Shown here in pieces: positions 55,708-63,059 of a stretch of 64,000 nt of DNA. The notes beneath the pieces were generated by a model. It made no database searches. It was not told the origin of the DNA and saw only the letters and a program-made list of their open reading frames with translations. The translations under genes and the position numbers were made by a program. Source of the stretch: Gammaproteobacteria bacterium (GTDB lineage: Bacteria; Pseudomonadota; Gammaproteobacteria; Pseudomonadales; Pseudohongiellaceae); contig JAUXNX010000031.1 of assembly GCA_030682575.1 (NCBI GenBank), positions 1-64,000 on the forward strand, read 5' to 3'. Each line of letters starts with the position of its first letter. Positions within the stretch are counted from its first letter, which is position 1.

Positions 55708-55825
55708 GAGCCGGAGTTGCGGGTTGAGGACGGCAGGACACGCCGTGAACCCATCCATGGGGGCTCGTCATCCGCCATCCCTGGCGGCTGACGGTCCTGC
55801 CGTCCTCAACCCGCAACTCCGGCTC
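55708..55825 (+). repeat. Palindromic repeat with conserved core, copy 3
   Basis: Perfect 32-bp arms (55708-55739 and 55794-55825) surround the 54-nt core at 55740-55793. The core begins ACGCCGTGAACCCATCCATG and folds into two hairpins: CCCAT/ATGGG and CGTCA-CCGCCA/TGGCGG-TGACG. The arm GAGCCGGAGTTGCGGGTTGA is unlike those of the other copies. It lies downstream of the GGDEF-EAL gene and about 250 bp from the ribA stop. There is no T tract next to the arms. The rest of the gap, 55826-56072, has a REP-like site (55985-56010) and no gene. Confidence 0.95.
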
Positions 55826-55984
55826 TGGCTTCAGTGGTGCGTCCCGGATTCATCATCCTCCCTGCGTCAATGATGTCGCCGTCTTGTTTCGGACTTCAGT
55901 GATGTGTTCTGAACTCGCCACTGCGTTGGGATTCATGTGGCATCTATCGCCAGCAGGATGGCTCATACAGTCGGTGAACAAATC

Positions 55985-56010
55985 CTGCAGGAGCTTGCTT
56001 GCAAGCGAAG
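55985..56010 (+). repeat. REP-like sequence downstream of ribA
   Basis: CTGCAGGAGCTTGCTTGCAA followed by GCGAAG. It has the REP-type arrangement (AGGAGC...GCGA) with GCTTGC/GCAAGC inverted arms, close to Pseudomonas REPs that read GGAGCGAGCTTGCTCGCGA. Confidence 0.55.
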
Positions 56011-56072
56011 TACACCCACTGAAGTTAGCGACGTGCTTGTGAGGGGAGGGCCACGGAGTAGTGTTCAAGCTT

Positions 56073-56666
56073 TCAATCGTCGTGGGTCAGGTGGCCCATC
56101 TTGGCTGCTTTTACTTCGAGGTAGGACTTGTTGTGGGTGTTCTCTCCCGTGTGGATGGGCACGCGCTCTGTCACAGGGATGCCCATGGCTTCCAGCGCGG
56201 CAACCTTCGCCGGATTGTTGGTCAAAAGACGCAGCTCCTTCACACCGAAGTGATCGAGCATCGGCCGACAGATCGCATACTCACGCCCGTCCGCCAGAAA
56301 GCCCAACTGCACGTTGGCTTCCACCGTATCCGCGCCCGCATCCTGCAATGCATACGCCTTGATCTTGTTGAGCAGGCCGATACCTCGCCCTTCCTGGCGC
56401 AAATAGAGAATCAAACCACGCCCCTCTTTTGCGATTTGCTGCATCGCGTACTGCAACTGCGGACCACAGTCGCAACGCAGACTGAACAACGCATCACCCG
56501 TCAGACATTCCGAGTGCACGCGGCACAATACAGGCTCACCGGAATCAAGGTCGCCGATCGCCAGCGCGATGTGTTCCTTGCCCGTCGCAGAGTCTTCGAA
56601 GCCATGGATGGTGAAATCCCCCCACGCTGTCGGCAGGGTCGCGCCTGCCACGAATTTTACTTGCAC
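56073..56666 (-). CDS. ribA: GTP cyclohydrolase II
   Basis: A 197-residue enzyme that opens GTP to 2,5-diamino-6-ribosylamino-4-pyrimidinone phosphate, the first step of riboflavin synthesis. The zinc cysteines are in [14 protein letters not shown], and the RQEGRGIGL motif is intact. Start codon is GTG at 56666. This is the only GTP cyclohydrolase II in the window with all zinc ligands, because the RibA-like half of RibBA (59277) lacks them. It lies 26 bp after pgpA on the same strand. Confidence 0.95.
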   Translation of the reverse strand: MQVKFVAGATLPTAWGDFTIHGFEDSATGKEHIALAIGDLDSGEPVLCRVHSECLTGDALFSLRCDCGPQLQYAMQQIAKEGRGLILYLRQEGRGIGLLNKIKAYALQDAGADTVEANVQLGFLADGREYAICRPMLDHFGVKELRLLTNNPAKVAALEAMGIPVTERVPIHTGENTHNKSYLEVKAAKMGHLTHDD

Positions 56667-56692
56667 TCGCCTCTTCCTTTTACTGTGATTCT

Positions 56693-57181
56693 CTAACTGA
56701 AAAAATACGCTGCCACTTGCAGACAGATGCAGGCCATCACACCGGCCAGCACGTCATCGATCATGACGCCAAGGCCCCCATCGACGTGACGATCCAGCCA
56801 ACTGATCGGCCACGGCTTGAGAATGTCAAACAGGCGAAACAATACGAAACCCGCCACGATCCATCCCCAGCCCGCTGGCGCAAGAAACATCGTGATCCAG
56901 TAGCCGACGAATTCGTCCCACACGATACCGCCGTGGTCGTGAACGCCGATGTCCTGCGCGGTCTTTCCACATAGCCACACACCCAGTGCAAACGTCGCCA
57001 GCAAAAACAGCAGGTATACCAACCAGCTCATCGCGGGCAGTAGCAGATACAACGCCACCGCCATCAGTGTGCCAAAGGTGCCCGGCGCCACAGGTACTGC
57101 GCCACTACCGAAACCGAACGCTGCAAAATGTATTGGATTGCGCCAGACAGAGGCCGGTGTCAATTTTGGCATCGCTCCCAT
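56693..57181 (-). CDS. pgpA: Phosphatidylglycerophosphatase A
   Basis: A 162-residue membrane phosphatase that removes the phosphate from phosphatidylglycerophosphate to make phosphatidylglycerol. Membrane segments are [20 protein letters not shown] and [18 protein letters not shown]. The [17 protein letters not shown] motif near residue 85 ([13 protein letters not shown]) and the C-terminal [19 protein letters not shown] acidic motif match the family. Its ATG overlaps the thiL stop (TAATG). The nusB-thiL-pgpA order is standard in gammaproteobacteria. Confidence 0.94.
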   Translation of the reverse strand: MGAMPKLTPASVWRNPIHFAAFGFGSGAVPVAPGTFGTLMAVALYLLLPAMSWLVYLLFLLATFALGVWLCGKTAQDIGVHDHGGIVWDEFVGYWITMFLAPAGWGWIVAGFVLFRLFDILKPWPISWLDRHVDGGLGVMIDDVLAGVMACICLQVAAYFFS

Positions 57182-58230
57182 TACTGTCGCTCCTGAGTCT
57201 GCTGCTGCGTTTCTTTCTGAGTTGAAAAGTGGTTGTAGCCCTGCACGTTCAGCGCAATCTCTTTTCCGTTGCGAAGCCAGTGTATGGGGCCATGGCCGGA
57301 TTCAATCCGGCCAATACATGTCGCGGTGGTATCTGTCGCAAGCAGTTGTTGCTCCAACTCCTGCACTCGCTCTCTGGCCACGGTAAAACACAGTTCGTAA
57401 TCGTCACCGCCACCCAGCGCCAATGACAACCGTGCCGATTCGGAAATCATTGCACGGAACGCATCTGACATCGGCAGCGTCTCTGTGTTGATTGACGCAC
57501 CCACAGTACTGCCCCTCAGAATGTGTTCCAGATCGGAGGCAAGACCGTCGGAAATGTCGATGGCGGCGGACGCGAGCCCTCGCAACGCCATGCCGAATTT
57601 GACACGTGACTCCGGCTGATAGAACGCCGAAACCAAAGCTTCCGCATGAGAGACCGGTAAATCCTGCGGCGAACTTCCCTTCAGTACAGACAGCCCTGCC
57701 GCGGCATCGCCCAGCGTGCCAGTCACGTATACCAGATCACCAGCACTTGCGCCGCTGCGCGTCATGCCAGCATCGACCGGCCGCTGCCCATGTACCTGCA
57801 CACATAGGGTGATCGCGCCGTGCTCGGAATGTGTCGCCGTCAGATCGCCCCCCACCAGCGGGCAGTCATGCGCCTGCGCAACCACTGCAAGCCCGGCAGT
57901 GAAACGCTCCAACCAGTTTTCATCTGCTTTGGGCAAACTCAACGCCAGCGTGAAACACAAAGGCTCTGCACCCATGGCCGCAAGGTCACTCAGATTGACG
58001 AGAAGTGTACGTTGACCAAGCAGGAACGGATCTGCTCCCGGCAGAAAGTGCACACCTTCCTGCAGCAGGTCCATGGAGATGGCGAATTGTTGCAACGGAT
58101 CAGCGGAGAGTAGCGCGCAGTCATCACCTATGCCGAGTGTGACACCCTGTTTTGCAAAAGCCAGCCCCTCCTGATTGAAGTGACGGCGGATGATCTCAAA
58201 CTCGTCGGACGCCAAATCGCGAAGCCTCAA
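57181..58230 (-). CDS. thiL: Thiamine-phosphate kinase
   Basis: About 349 residues, an ATP-dependent kinase converting thiamine phosphate to thiamine pyrophosphate, in the AIRS-like fold. The GIGDDCALL motif near residue 35, the metal-binding VNLSDLAAMGA (about 80), DLVYVTGTLGDAAAGL and the DISDGLASDLEHIL motif are intact. The start is TTG at 58230 or TTG at 58215, since there is no ATG near the family N-terminus (ExFEIIRRHF). It precedes pgpA, with a one-base overlap, and follows nusB on the minus strand. Confidence 0.93.
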   Translation of the reverse strand: MRLRDLASDEFEIIRRHFNQEGLAFAKQGVTLGIGDDCALLSADPLQQFAISMDLLQEGVHFLPGADPFLLGQRTLLVNLSDLAAMGAEPLCFTLALSLPKADENWLERFTAGLAVVAQAHDCPLVGGDLTATHSEHGAITLCVQVHGQRPVDAGMTRSGASAGDLVYVTGTLGDAAAGLSVLKGSSPQDLPVSHAEALVSAFYQPESRVKFGMALRGLASAAIDISDGLASDLEHILRGSTVGASINTETLPMSDAFRAMISESARLSLALGGGDDYELCFTVARERVQELEQQLLATDTTATCIGRIESGHGPIHWLRNGKEIALNVQGYNHFSTQKETQQQTQERQ

Positions 58231-58289
58231 TGCAATGAAAAATCTGGCAGGAGTTCAACGCAAGGAAAGACATGAACGTGCCACGCTTC

Positions 58290-58784
58290 TCAGATTTCCA
58301 GCGTACGAATGGAACGGGCGGCACGATCAAGAATCCCATTGATGTACTTGTGACCATCCGTTGCGCCAAACACTCTGGCCAGTTCCACGCTCTCGTTGAT
58401 AACCACTTTGTAAGGTACATCGATGCGGTACAGCAACTCGTACATACCAAAGCGCAGCAGCGAGAGCTCGACAGGATCAAGCGCAGAGATGTCACGATCC
58501 AGCATCGGTTCGAGCTCGGCATCCAGTTCCTTCACACGCGGTGGAATGGCGGGAAACACTTCATTGAAGTAGGCCCAGTCAATCTTGCCAAGGTAGTAAC
58601 TGCGAAACTCCGCCTGAATGTCGCTGACCGACGCACCGGCGAGCTGCCATTGATACAGTGCCTGCAACACCATGCGCCGCGCCTTCTGCCGATCAGAGAG
58701 TTTCTTTTTCGGACTTTCCGGCTCAGCCATCGTTGACAGCGGCGTTTTGCCCTTCGGCATGGGGGACTCTGACACTGTTTTCAC
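58290..58784 (-). CDS. nusB: Transcription antitermination protein NusB
   Basis: A 164-residue NusB. The helical core is ARRMVLQALYQWQLAGASVSD, and the ELLYRIDVPYKVVINESVELARVFG segment and the C-terminal KYINGILDRAARSIR are standard. It binds boxA RNA with NusE for rRNA antitermination. The start is a GTG placed directly after the ribH stop, with later Met at residues 9 and 19 as alternatives. The N-terminal extension of about 28 residues (lysine, serine and proline rich) is longer than in E. coli NusB. Confidence 0.93.
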   Translation of the reverse strand: MKTVSESPMPKGKTPLSTMAEPESPKKKLSDRQKARRMVLQALYQWQLAGASVSDIQAEFRSYYLGKIDWAYFNEVFPAIPPRVKELDAELEPMLDRDISALDPVELSLLRFGMYELLYRIDVPYKVVINESVELARVFGATDGHKYINGILDRAARSIRTLEI

Positions 58785-59261
58785 CTACGCTCCAAGCTTC
58801 TTGATGACGCTGACCATTTCCATCGCGCTGAGCGCGGCTTCTGCACCCTTGTTACCCGCCTTGGTGCCGGCACGCTCGATGGCCTGCTCGATGGTATCCA
58901 CTGTGAGTACACCGAAGGCTACTGGAATGCTGCTTTCCAGACTGACAACACCCAGACCCTTCACGCATTCACCGGCCACATATTCAAAGTGAGGAGTGCC
59001 ACCACGGATCACCGCACCCAGTGCGATCACGGCGTCATATTTGCCCTTGGCCAGCACGTTGCGAGTCAGCACTGGCAACTCGAAGGCACCTGGCGCCTTG
59101 ACGATGGTGATGTCGCTATCCTTCACGCCGTGACGACGCAGCACATCGAGAGCGCCTTCCAGCAACTTGTCGACAACGAAGCTGTTGAAGCGGGCCACCA
59201 CAATCGCGTAGCGTGCGGAACCGCCGAGAAAATCACCTTCTATGGTCTTGATAGTACTCAT
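58785..59261 (-). CDS. ribH: 6,7-dimethyl-8-ribityllumazine synthase
   Basis: A 158-residue lumazine synthase. The N-terminal [22 protein letters not shown], the GAFELPV and [21 protein letters not shown] motifs (with His) and [21 protein letters not shown] are all present. It condenses the RibB and RibD-derived products to lumazine and assembles into a capsid-like shell. It lies between ribBA and nusB in the rib operon. Confidence 0.96.
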   Translation of the reverse strand: MSTIKTIEGDFLGGSARYAIVVARFNSFVVDKLLEGALDVLRRHGVKDSDITIVKAPGAFELPVLTRNVLAKGKYDAVIALGAVIRGGTPHFEYVAGECVKGLGVVSLESSIPVAFGVLTVDTIEQAIERAGTKAGNKGAEAALSAMEMVSVIKKLGA

Positions 59262-59276
59262 CTGTTATTCACCTTT

Positions 59277-60419
59277 TTAATCAGTATTTCGCTGTGTCTG
59301 CAGGAAGGTCTCATCGAAGGGGACAAACTCCACCACTTCAAGATCGAACCCGGAAATCGCATGGAACTTCGCCGGATAACTCAGCAGGCGCATCTTGCCG
59401 ACACCGAGGTCGCGCAGAATCTGCGAGCCCGTGCCGATAGTCAAGTCATGCCCCTTGCGGTTGGCGCGCGGCGCACCGGCTTCCTCACCAAACGCTGCCG
59501 ACAGTGTCTCGTTGATGTCCTCCGCATATTCTGCGCCGGATAGTAACACAGCCACTCCTCGACCTTCCTGTGCGATGCGTGCCAGTGCCGTGCTGAATGA
59601 CCAGCTCGGCCATGCCGGATTCACCACATCGCAGACGTCACGCAGTGTGTTGGCGATGTGCACGCGCACCAGAGTCGGCTGTGCCGGATCCAGCTTGCCC
59701 ATGCTGAAGGCCAGATGTGGACCACCCAGAATGGTGTCGGTAAAGGTATGCAGGATGAACTCGCCATGCTCGGTCTGTACCTGGCGGGATTCCTTGCGAA
59801 CCACCGTGCGCTCGTTGGCGATGCGGTAGTGGATCAGATCAACGATGGTGCCGATCTTGAGGCCGTGTTTCTGCGCGAATATCTCCAGGTCGGGGCGGCG
59901 CGCCATGGTGCCATCATCATTCATGATCTCGACGATCGCCGCCGCTGGCGTGAAGCCTGCGAACCTGGCCAGATCGCACCCGGCTTCCGTATGACCGGCG
60001 CGCTGCAGCACGCCACCGGGCTGGGCCATGATCGGGAATACGTGACCGGGCTGCACGATGTCTTCCGGTTTGGTGTCCCGCGCCACAGCGACCTGAATCG
60101 TGCGGGCGCGGTCAGCAGCGGAGATGCCAGTCGTCACACCCGTTGCGGCCTCGATGGAGGCGGTGAAGTTGGTGTGAAACTGCGTGGCGTTCTTGTTGAC
60201 CATCGGGCGCAGATTGAGGAAATCGCAGCGCTCACGACTGAGCGTGAGGCAGATCAGCCCCCTGGCATTGGTAGCCATGAAGTTGATGTCTTCGGTGCGC
60301 ACGCGCTCGGCGGCAATCACCAAGTCGCCTTCATTTTCGCGATCTTCGTCATCCATGAGGATGACCATACGCCCCTGGCGAATGTCTTCGATGATCTCTT
60401 CTACTGTGTTCAGTTTCAT
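59277..60419 (-). CDS. ribBA: RibBA: 3,4-dihydroxy-2-butanone-4-phosphate synthase with degenerate RibA domain
   Basis: A 380-residue protein. The N-terminal RibB domain (about 1-205) has DDEDRENEGDLVIAAE, the substrate and metal-binding loop, and HTEAGCDLARFAG with the catalytic His. The C-terminal RibA-like domain (about 210-380) keeps HLAFSMG and RIAQEGRGVAVLL but lacks the three zinc cysteines of GTP cyclohydrolase II, so it is probably inactive there. A separate RibA (56073) supplies that step. Such RibBX-type proteins are known in gammaproteobacteria. It lies between ribE and ribH. Confidence 0.92.
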   Translation of the reverse strand: MKLNTVEEIIEDIRQGRMVILMDDEDRENEGDLVIAAERVRTEDINFMATNARGLICLTLSRERCDFLNLRPMVNKNATQFHTNFTASIEAATGVTTGISAADRARTIQVAVARDTKPEDIVQPGHVFPIMAQPGGVLQRAGHTEAGCDLARFAGFTPAAAIVEIMNDDGTMARRPDLEIFAQKHGLKIGTIVDLIHYRIANERTVVRKESRQVQTEHGEFILHTFTDTILGGPHLAFSMGKLDPAQPTLVRVHIANTLRDVCDVVNPAWPSWSFSTALARIAQEGRGVAVLLSGAEYAEDINETLSAAFGEEAGAPRANRKGHDLTIGTGSQILRDLGVGKMRLLSYPAKFHAISGFDLEVVEFVPFDETFLQTQRNTD

Positions 60420-60456
60420 TGTGGGTCAGTCACTCTGTTGCCAGTCAATTTTCATT

Positions 60457-60482
60457 CTGTGGGAGCGGGCCTTGCCCGCGAT
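60457..60482 (+). repeat. REP-like sequence between ribBA and ribE
   Basis: CTGTGGGAGCGGGCCTTGCC followed by CGCGAT is very close to the Pseudomonas REP consensus (TGTGGGAGCGGGCTTGCCCGCGA). The arms GCGGGC/GCCCGC pair. It sits just upstream of the ribBA start codon on the coding strand. Confidence 0.75.
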
Positions 60483-60502
60483 TATGTACTCTATCCGGCG
60501 AT

Positions 60503-60612
60503 CTGCCCGGCCAGTAGTCCTGGGCTGGACACGCCGTGAATACATCCTTGTAGGCTCGTCATCCGCCATCCCTGGCGGCTGACGGTCCAGCCCAGGACTA
60601 CTGGCCGGGCAG
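60503..60612 (+). repeat. Palindromic repeat with conserved core, copy 4
   Basis: Perfect 28-bp arms (60503-60530 and 60585-60612) surround a 54-nt core (60531-60584). The core is the same as in copy 3 except in hairpin 1, which is TACATCCTTGTA instead of CCCATCCATGGG, with two compensating pair changes. The arm CTGCCCGGCCAGTAGTCCTG differs from all other arms. It sits in the gap between ribE and ribBA inside the rib gene cluster, next to a REP-like sequence at 60457-60482 and a small palindrome at 60645-60663. The remaining gap has no gene. Confidence 0.95.
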
Positions 60613-60644
60613 CTCTCGCTTCTGTATCAATTGTGCCATCTGTT

Positions 60645-60663
60645 CGCCATGAATGGCGGAATG
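60645..60663. repeat. Small palindrome CGCCATGAATGGCG
   Basis: CGCCAT/ATGGCG with loop GA, followed by GAA. A close match, CCGCCATGGATGGCGG, occurs inside the loop of the palindromic repeat copy 2 (about 51052-51067). The nearby GAAGCGAGCTTGCTCACGG (60673-60691) is a further REP-like palindrome. Confidence 0.5.
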
Positions 60664-60723
60664 TGCTGGCTGAAGAAGCGAGCTTGCTCACGGATGAAGC
60701 CGGACACCCTCGCGAGCAATTCT

Positions 60724-61392
60724 TCACACAAATCCGTTCTCGGCCAGGAACCCCTTTGTCAGCTTTGCTGCGGCCCCCTCTGCTGTTTCGTCTGCCGCGC
60801 GGTCGCCCTGCATCAGGCGTTCGAGGTAGCGGGCGATCAGGTCCACTTCCAGATTCACCTTCTGGCCCGGGCGGTAGTCCTGGATGATAGTCTGCGCCTG
60901 GGTGTGGGGAATGATGTTGACGCTGAATGTGGCGCCCTTGACGGTGTTGACGGTGAGGCTGGTGCCGTCGATGCAGATCGAGCCTTTCTGGGCGATGTAT
61001 TTCGCCAGTTCGTTCGGCGCGCGGAAATCCATGCGCACGCTGGCACCGTCGGGGCGCCGGTCGATCAGTTCACCGACACCGTCAACGTGACCGCTGACGA
61101 TGTGGCCGCCGAGGCGTTTGGTTGGCGTCAGTGCCTTTTCGAGATTCAGTTTCGCGCCCTTGCTCAGGCCGTGCAATGTCGTCAGTTGCATCGTTTCGTT
61201 GGAGACGTCCGCTTCGAATTGCGAATGACCGAGACGGGTGACAGTCAGGCATACGCCATTGACCGCGATGCTGTCGCCGAGGACCACGTCACTGAAGTCA
61301 AGCACGGGGCTGCTGACGGTCAATCGCCATTCGCCGCCGCGCAGTTGCAGATCGGCAACGGTGCCCAGTGCTTCGATGATGCCTGTAAACAT
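60724..61392 (-). CDS. ribE: Riboflavin synthase alpha chain
   Basis: A 222-residue trimer-forming enzyme that dismutates two 6,7-dimethyl-8-ribityllumazine molecules to riboflavin. The duplicated domains start MFTGIIEALGTVADLQ (1-100) and HIVSGHVDGVGELIDRR (about 101-200); SLTVNTVKGATFSVNIIPHT in the second repeats VCLTVTRLGHSQFEADVSNET in the first. The start at 61392 fits the family; the longer in-frame reading to 61494 overlaps ribD. It lies 19 bp after ribD and is separated from ribBA by the repeat-rich gap 60420-60723. Confidence 0.94.
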   Translation of the reverse strand: MFTGIIEALGTVADLQLRGGEWRLTVSSPVLDFSDVVLGDSIAVNGVCLTVTRLGHSQFEADVSNETMQLTTLHGLSKGAKLNLEKALTPTKRLGGHIVSGHVDGVGELIDRRPDGASVRMDFRAPNELAKYIAQKGSICIDGTSLTVNTVKGATFSVNIIPHTQAQTIIQDYRPGQKVNLEVDLIARYLERLMQGDRAADETAEGAAAKLTKGFLAENGFV

Positions 61393-61411
61393 GTGGTCTC
61401 CTGTGCCTGTG

Positions 61412-62548
61412 TCAGCGGTTGATGAGGCGTGCAGTGATGCGGCAGTCGCCCGCAATGCCCTGCACATCGACAATTTCCAGCCCGACGTGGTCACTCATGT
61501 GCCGCAGCCCGGGCAGATTGAGCAGAGGCAATGCATCACTGCCCAGGAACTTGGCGCCGATGTAAATGATCACTTCGTCCACCAGCCCCGCCTGGATCAT
61601 CGCGCCGCCCAGTGTCGGGCCAGCCTCAAGCAGGACTTCATTGCAACTGAACTCGCTCGACAGCAAGGTCATGGCAGCGCGCAGATCCACGCGTCCGCCC
61701 GGTACGGTTGGCACTTCGCGGATCAGGGCCTTGCTATCCTGAAAGCGGGCGTATTGCTGCAGATGCGGCGCTCCAACGAGGAACAGCACATCACCGGGCA
61801 GGCTGAGAATCTTCGACTCCGGCGGCGTGCGCAAAGAGGAGTCGAGAATGACGCGCAGAGGCTGTCGGGCAGCGGCTTCATTGGCTCTGTCGATGCTGAC
61901 ATCGGCGCCCTGCAATTGCTCGGCACGGACGTTCAGACCAGGGTTATCGCTCAACACGGTATTCACGCCGGTCAAGACAGCGCAGGACTCGGCCCGCAAC
62001 TTCTGCACATCAGCCCGAGCAGCGGGACCGGTAATCCACTGACTCTCGCCGGAGGCCATTGCCGTGCGGCCATCCAGACTCATCGCCAGTTTGCAGCGCA
62101 CGAAAGGCAGGCCCTCATCCATGCGTTTGATGAATCCACGGTTCAGCGTCCGGGCGTCATCTTCCAGCAGAGGCCATGTGACCTTGACGCCAGCATCACG
62201 CAAGGCCTGGGCGCCTTTGCCCGCCACCAGCGGATTTGGGTCGAGCATGGCGAATATCACTTCTGTCACTCCTGCTGTAATCAACGCATCCGTGCAGGGC
62301 GGCGTTCTGCCATGATGGCAGCAGGGCTCCAGCGAAACGTAGGCTGTGGCGCCGCAGGCCAATTCGCCCGCTTCACGCAATGCGACAACTTCGGCATGAG
62401 GCAATCCCGGCTTCTGGTGCCAGCCGGTGCCAACAATCACACCATCCCGCACAATCACGCAACCCACGCGCGGATTGGGCGTCGTCGAATAGACGTTGGT
62501 AGCGGCATTGATCGCCAGGTTCATTAAAGAGACAGCGGTGCTGTTCAT
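61412..62548 (-). CDS. ribD: Bifunctional diaminohydroxyphosphoribosylaminopyrimidine deaminase / reductase
   Basis: A 378-residue two-domain enzyme. The N-terminal deaminase (about 1-150) has HAEVVAL and SLEPCCHHGRTPPCTDAL, the zinc site. The C-terminal NADPH-dependent reductase (about 155-378) starts VRCKLAMSLDGRTAMASGES. It carries out steps two and three of riboflavin synthesis, deamination of the pyrimidine and reduction of the side chain. It lies 17 bp after nrdR and upstream of ribE in the operon. Confidence 0.96.
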   Translation of the reverse strand: MNSTAVSLMNLAINAATNVYSTTPNPRVGCVIVRDGVIVGTGWHQKPGLPHAEVVALREAGELACGATAYVSLEPCCHHGRTPPCTDALITAGVTEVIFAMLDPNPLVAGKGAQALRDAGVKVTWPLLEDDARTLNRGFIKRMDEGLPFVRCKLAMSLDGRTAMASGESQWITGPAARADVQKLRAESCAVLTGVNTVLSDNPGLNVRAEQLQGADVSIDRANEAAARQPLRVILDSSLRTPPESKILSLPGDVLFLVGAPHLQQYARFQDSKALIREVPTVPGGRVDLRAAMTLLSSEFSCNEVLLEAGPTLGGAMIQAGLVDEVIIYIGAKFLGSDALPLLNLPGLRHMSDHVGLEIVDVQGIAGDCRITARLINR

Positions 62549-62565
62549 TGCAGGGATCCGGAGGC

Positions 62566-63021
62566 TCAGTTGTCGTTGGCCAGACGGTCGATTTCGGCGC
62601 GGAACTCGTTCAGATCCTTGAAGCTGCGGTATACCGAGGCGAAGCGCACGAAGGCCACTTCATCGAGTTGGCGCAGCTCTTCCATCACCTGTTCGCCCAC
62701 CATGCGCGAGGGCACTTCGCGCTCGCCAGTGGCGCGCAGGTGATGCTTGATCCGGTTGATGGCCTCATCCACTTTCTCGATGCTGACAGGGCGTTTTTCC
62801 AGCGCCTTGAGCAGGCCCGCATGGAGCTTGTTCTCATCGAAGGGCTCACGATTGCCGTTCTGCTTGACGATGCGCGGCATCACCAACTCGGCGCTCTCGA
62901 AGGTCGTGAAGCGCTCGGCGCAAGTGATGCACTCACGCCTGCGCCGCACTTGATTGCCTTCGGCAACCAGACGCGAGTCAATCACCTTGGTATCGAGCGC
63001 GCTGCAGAATGGGCAATGCAT
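62566..63021 (-). CDS. nrdR: Transcriptional repressor NrdR
   Basis: A 151-residue regulator of ribonucleotide reductase genes. The zinc ribbon is [17 protein letters not shown]...[10 protein letters not shown] (Cys3, Cys6, Cys31 and Cys34). The ATP-cone domain (about 49-140) starts [18 protein letters not shown]. It binds NrdR boxes upstream of nrd genes, and deoxynucleotide pools set its activity through the ATP cone. The glyA-nrdR-ribD order is common in gammaproteobacteria. The glyA stop lies 38 bp before it. Confidence 0.96.
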   Translation of the reverse strand: MHCPFCSALDTKVIDSRLVAEGNQVRRRRECITCAERFTTFESAELVMPRIVKQNGNREPFDENKLHAGLLKALEKRPVSIEKVDEAINRIKHHLRATGEREVPSRMVGEQVMEELRQLDEVAFVRFASVYRSFKDLNEFRAEIDRLANDN

Positions 63022-63059
63022 AGGCGATCCTGTGATCCTGGTGAATGGGTGTCAGTGGT

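Noticed and set aside
55191-55778. An open frame starting in the palindromic repeat core (reading ADDEPPWMGSRRV)
   Set aside because: It runs antisense through the GGDEF-EAL gene and uses the repeat as its start. Similar peptides would be produced by any copy of the core, so it is best seen as a product of the repeat.
55708-55825. Palindromic repeat interpreted as an integron attC site or ordinary intrinsic terminator
   Set aside because: attC sites have constant ends and variable middles, the reverse of this element, and there is no integrase or cassette. No T tract follows the stems, so they are not normal intrinsic terminators.
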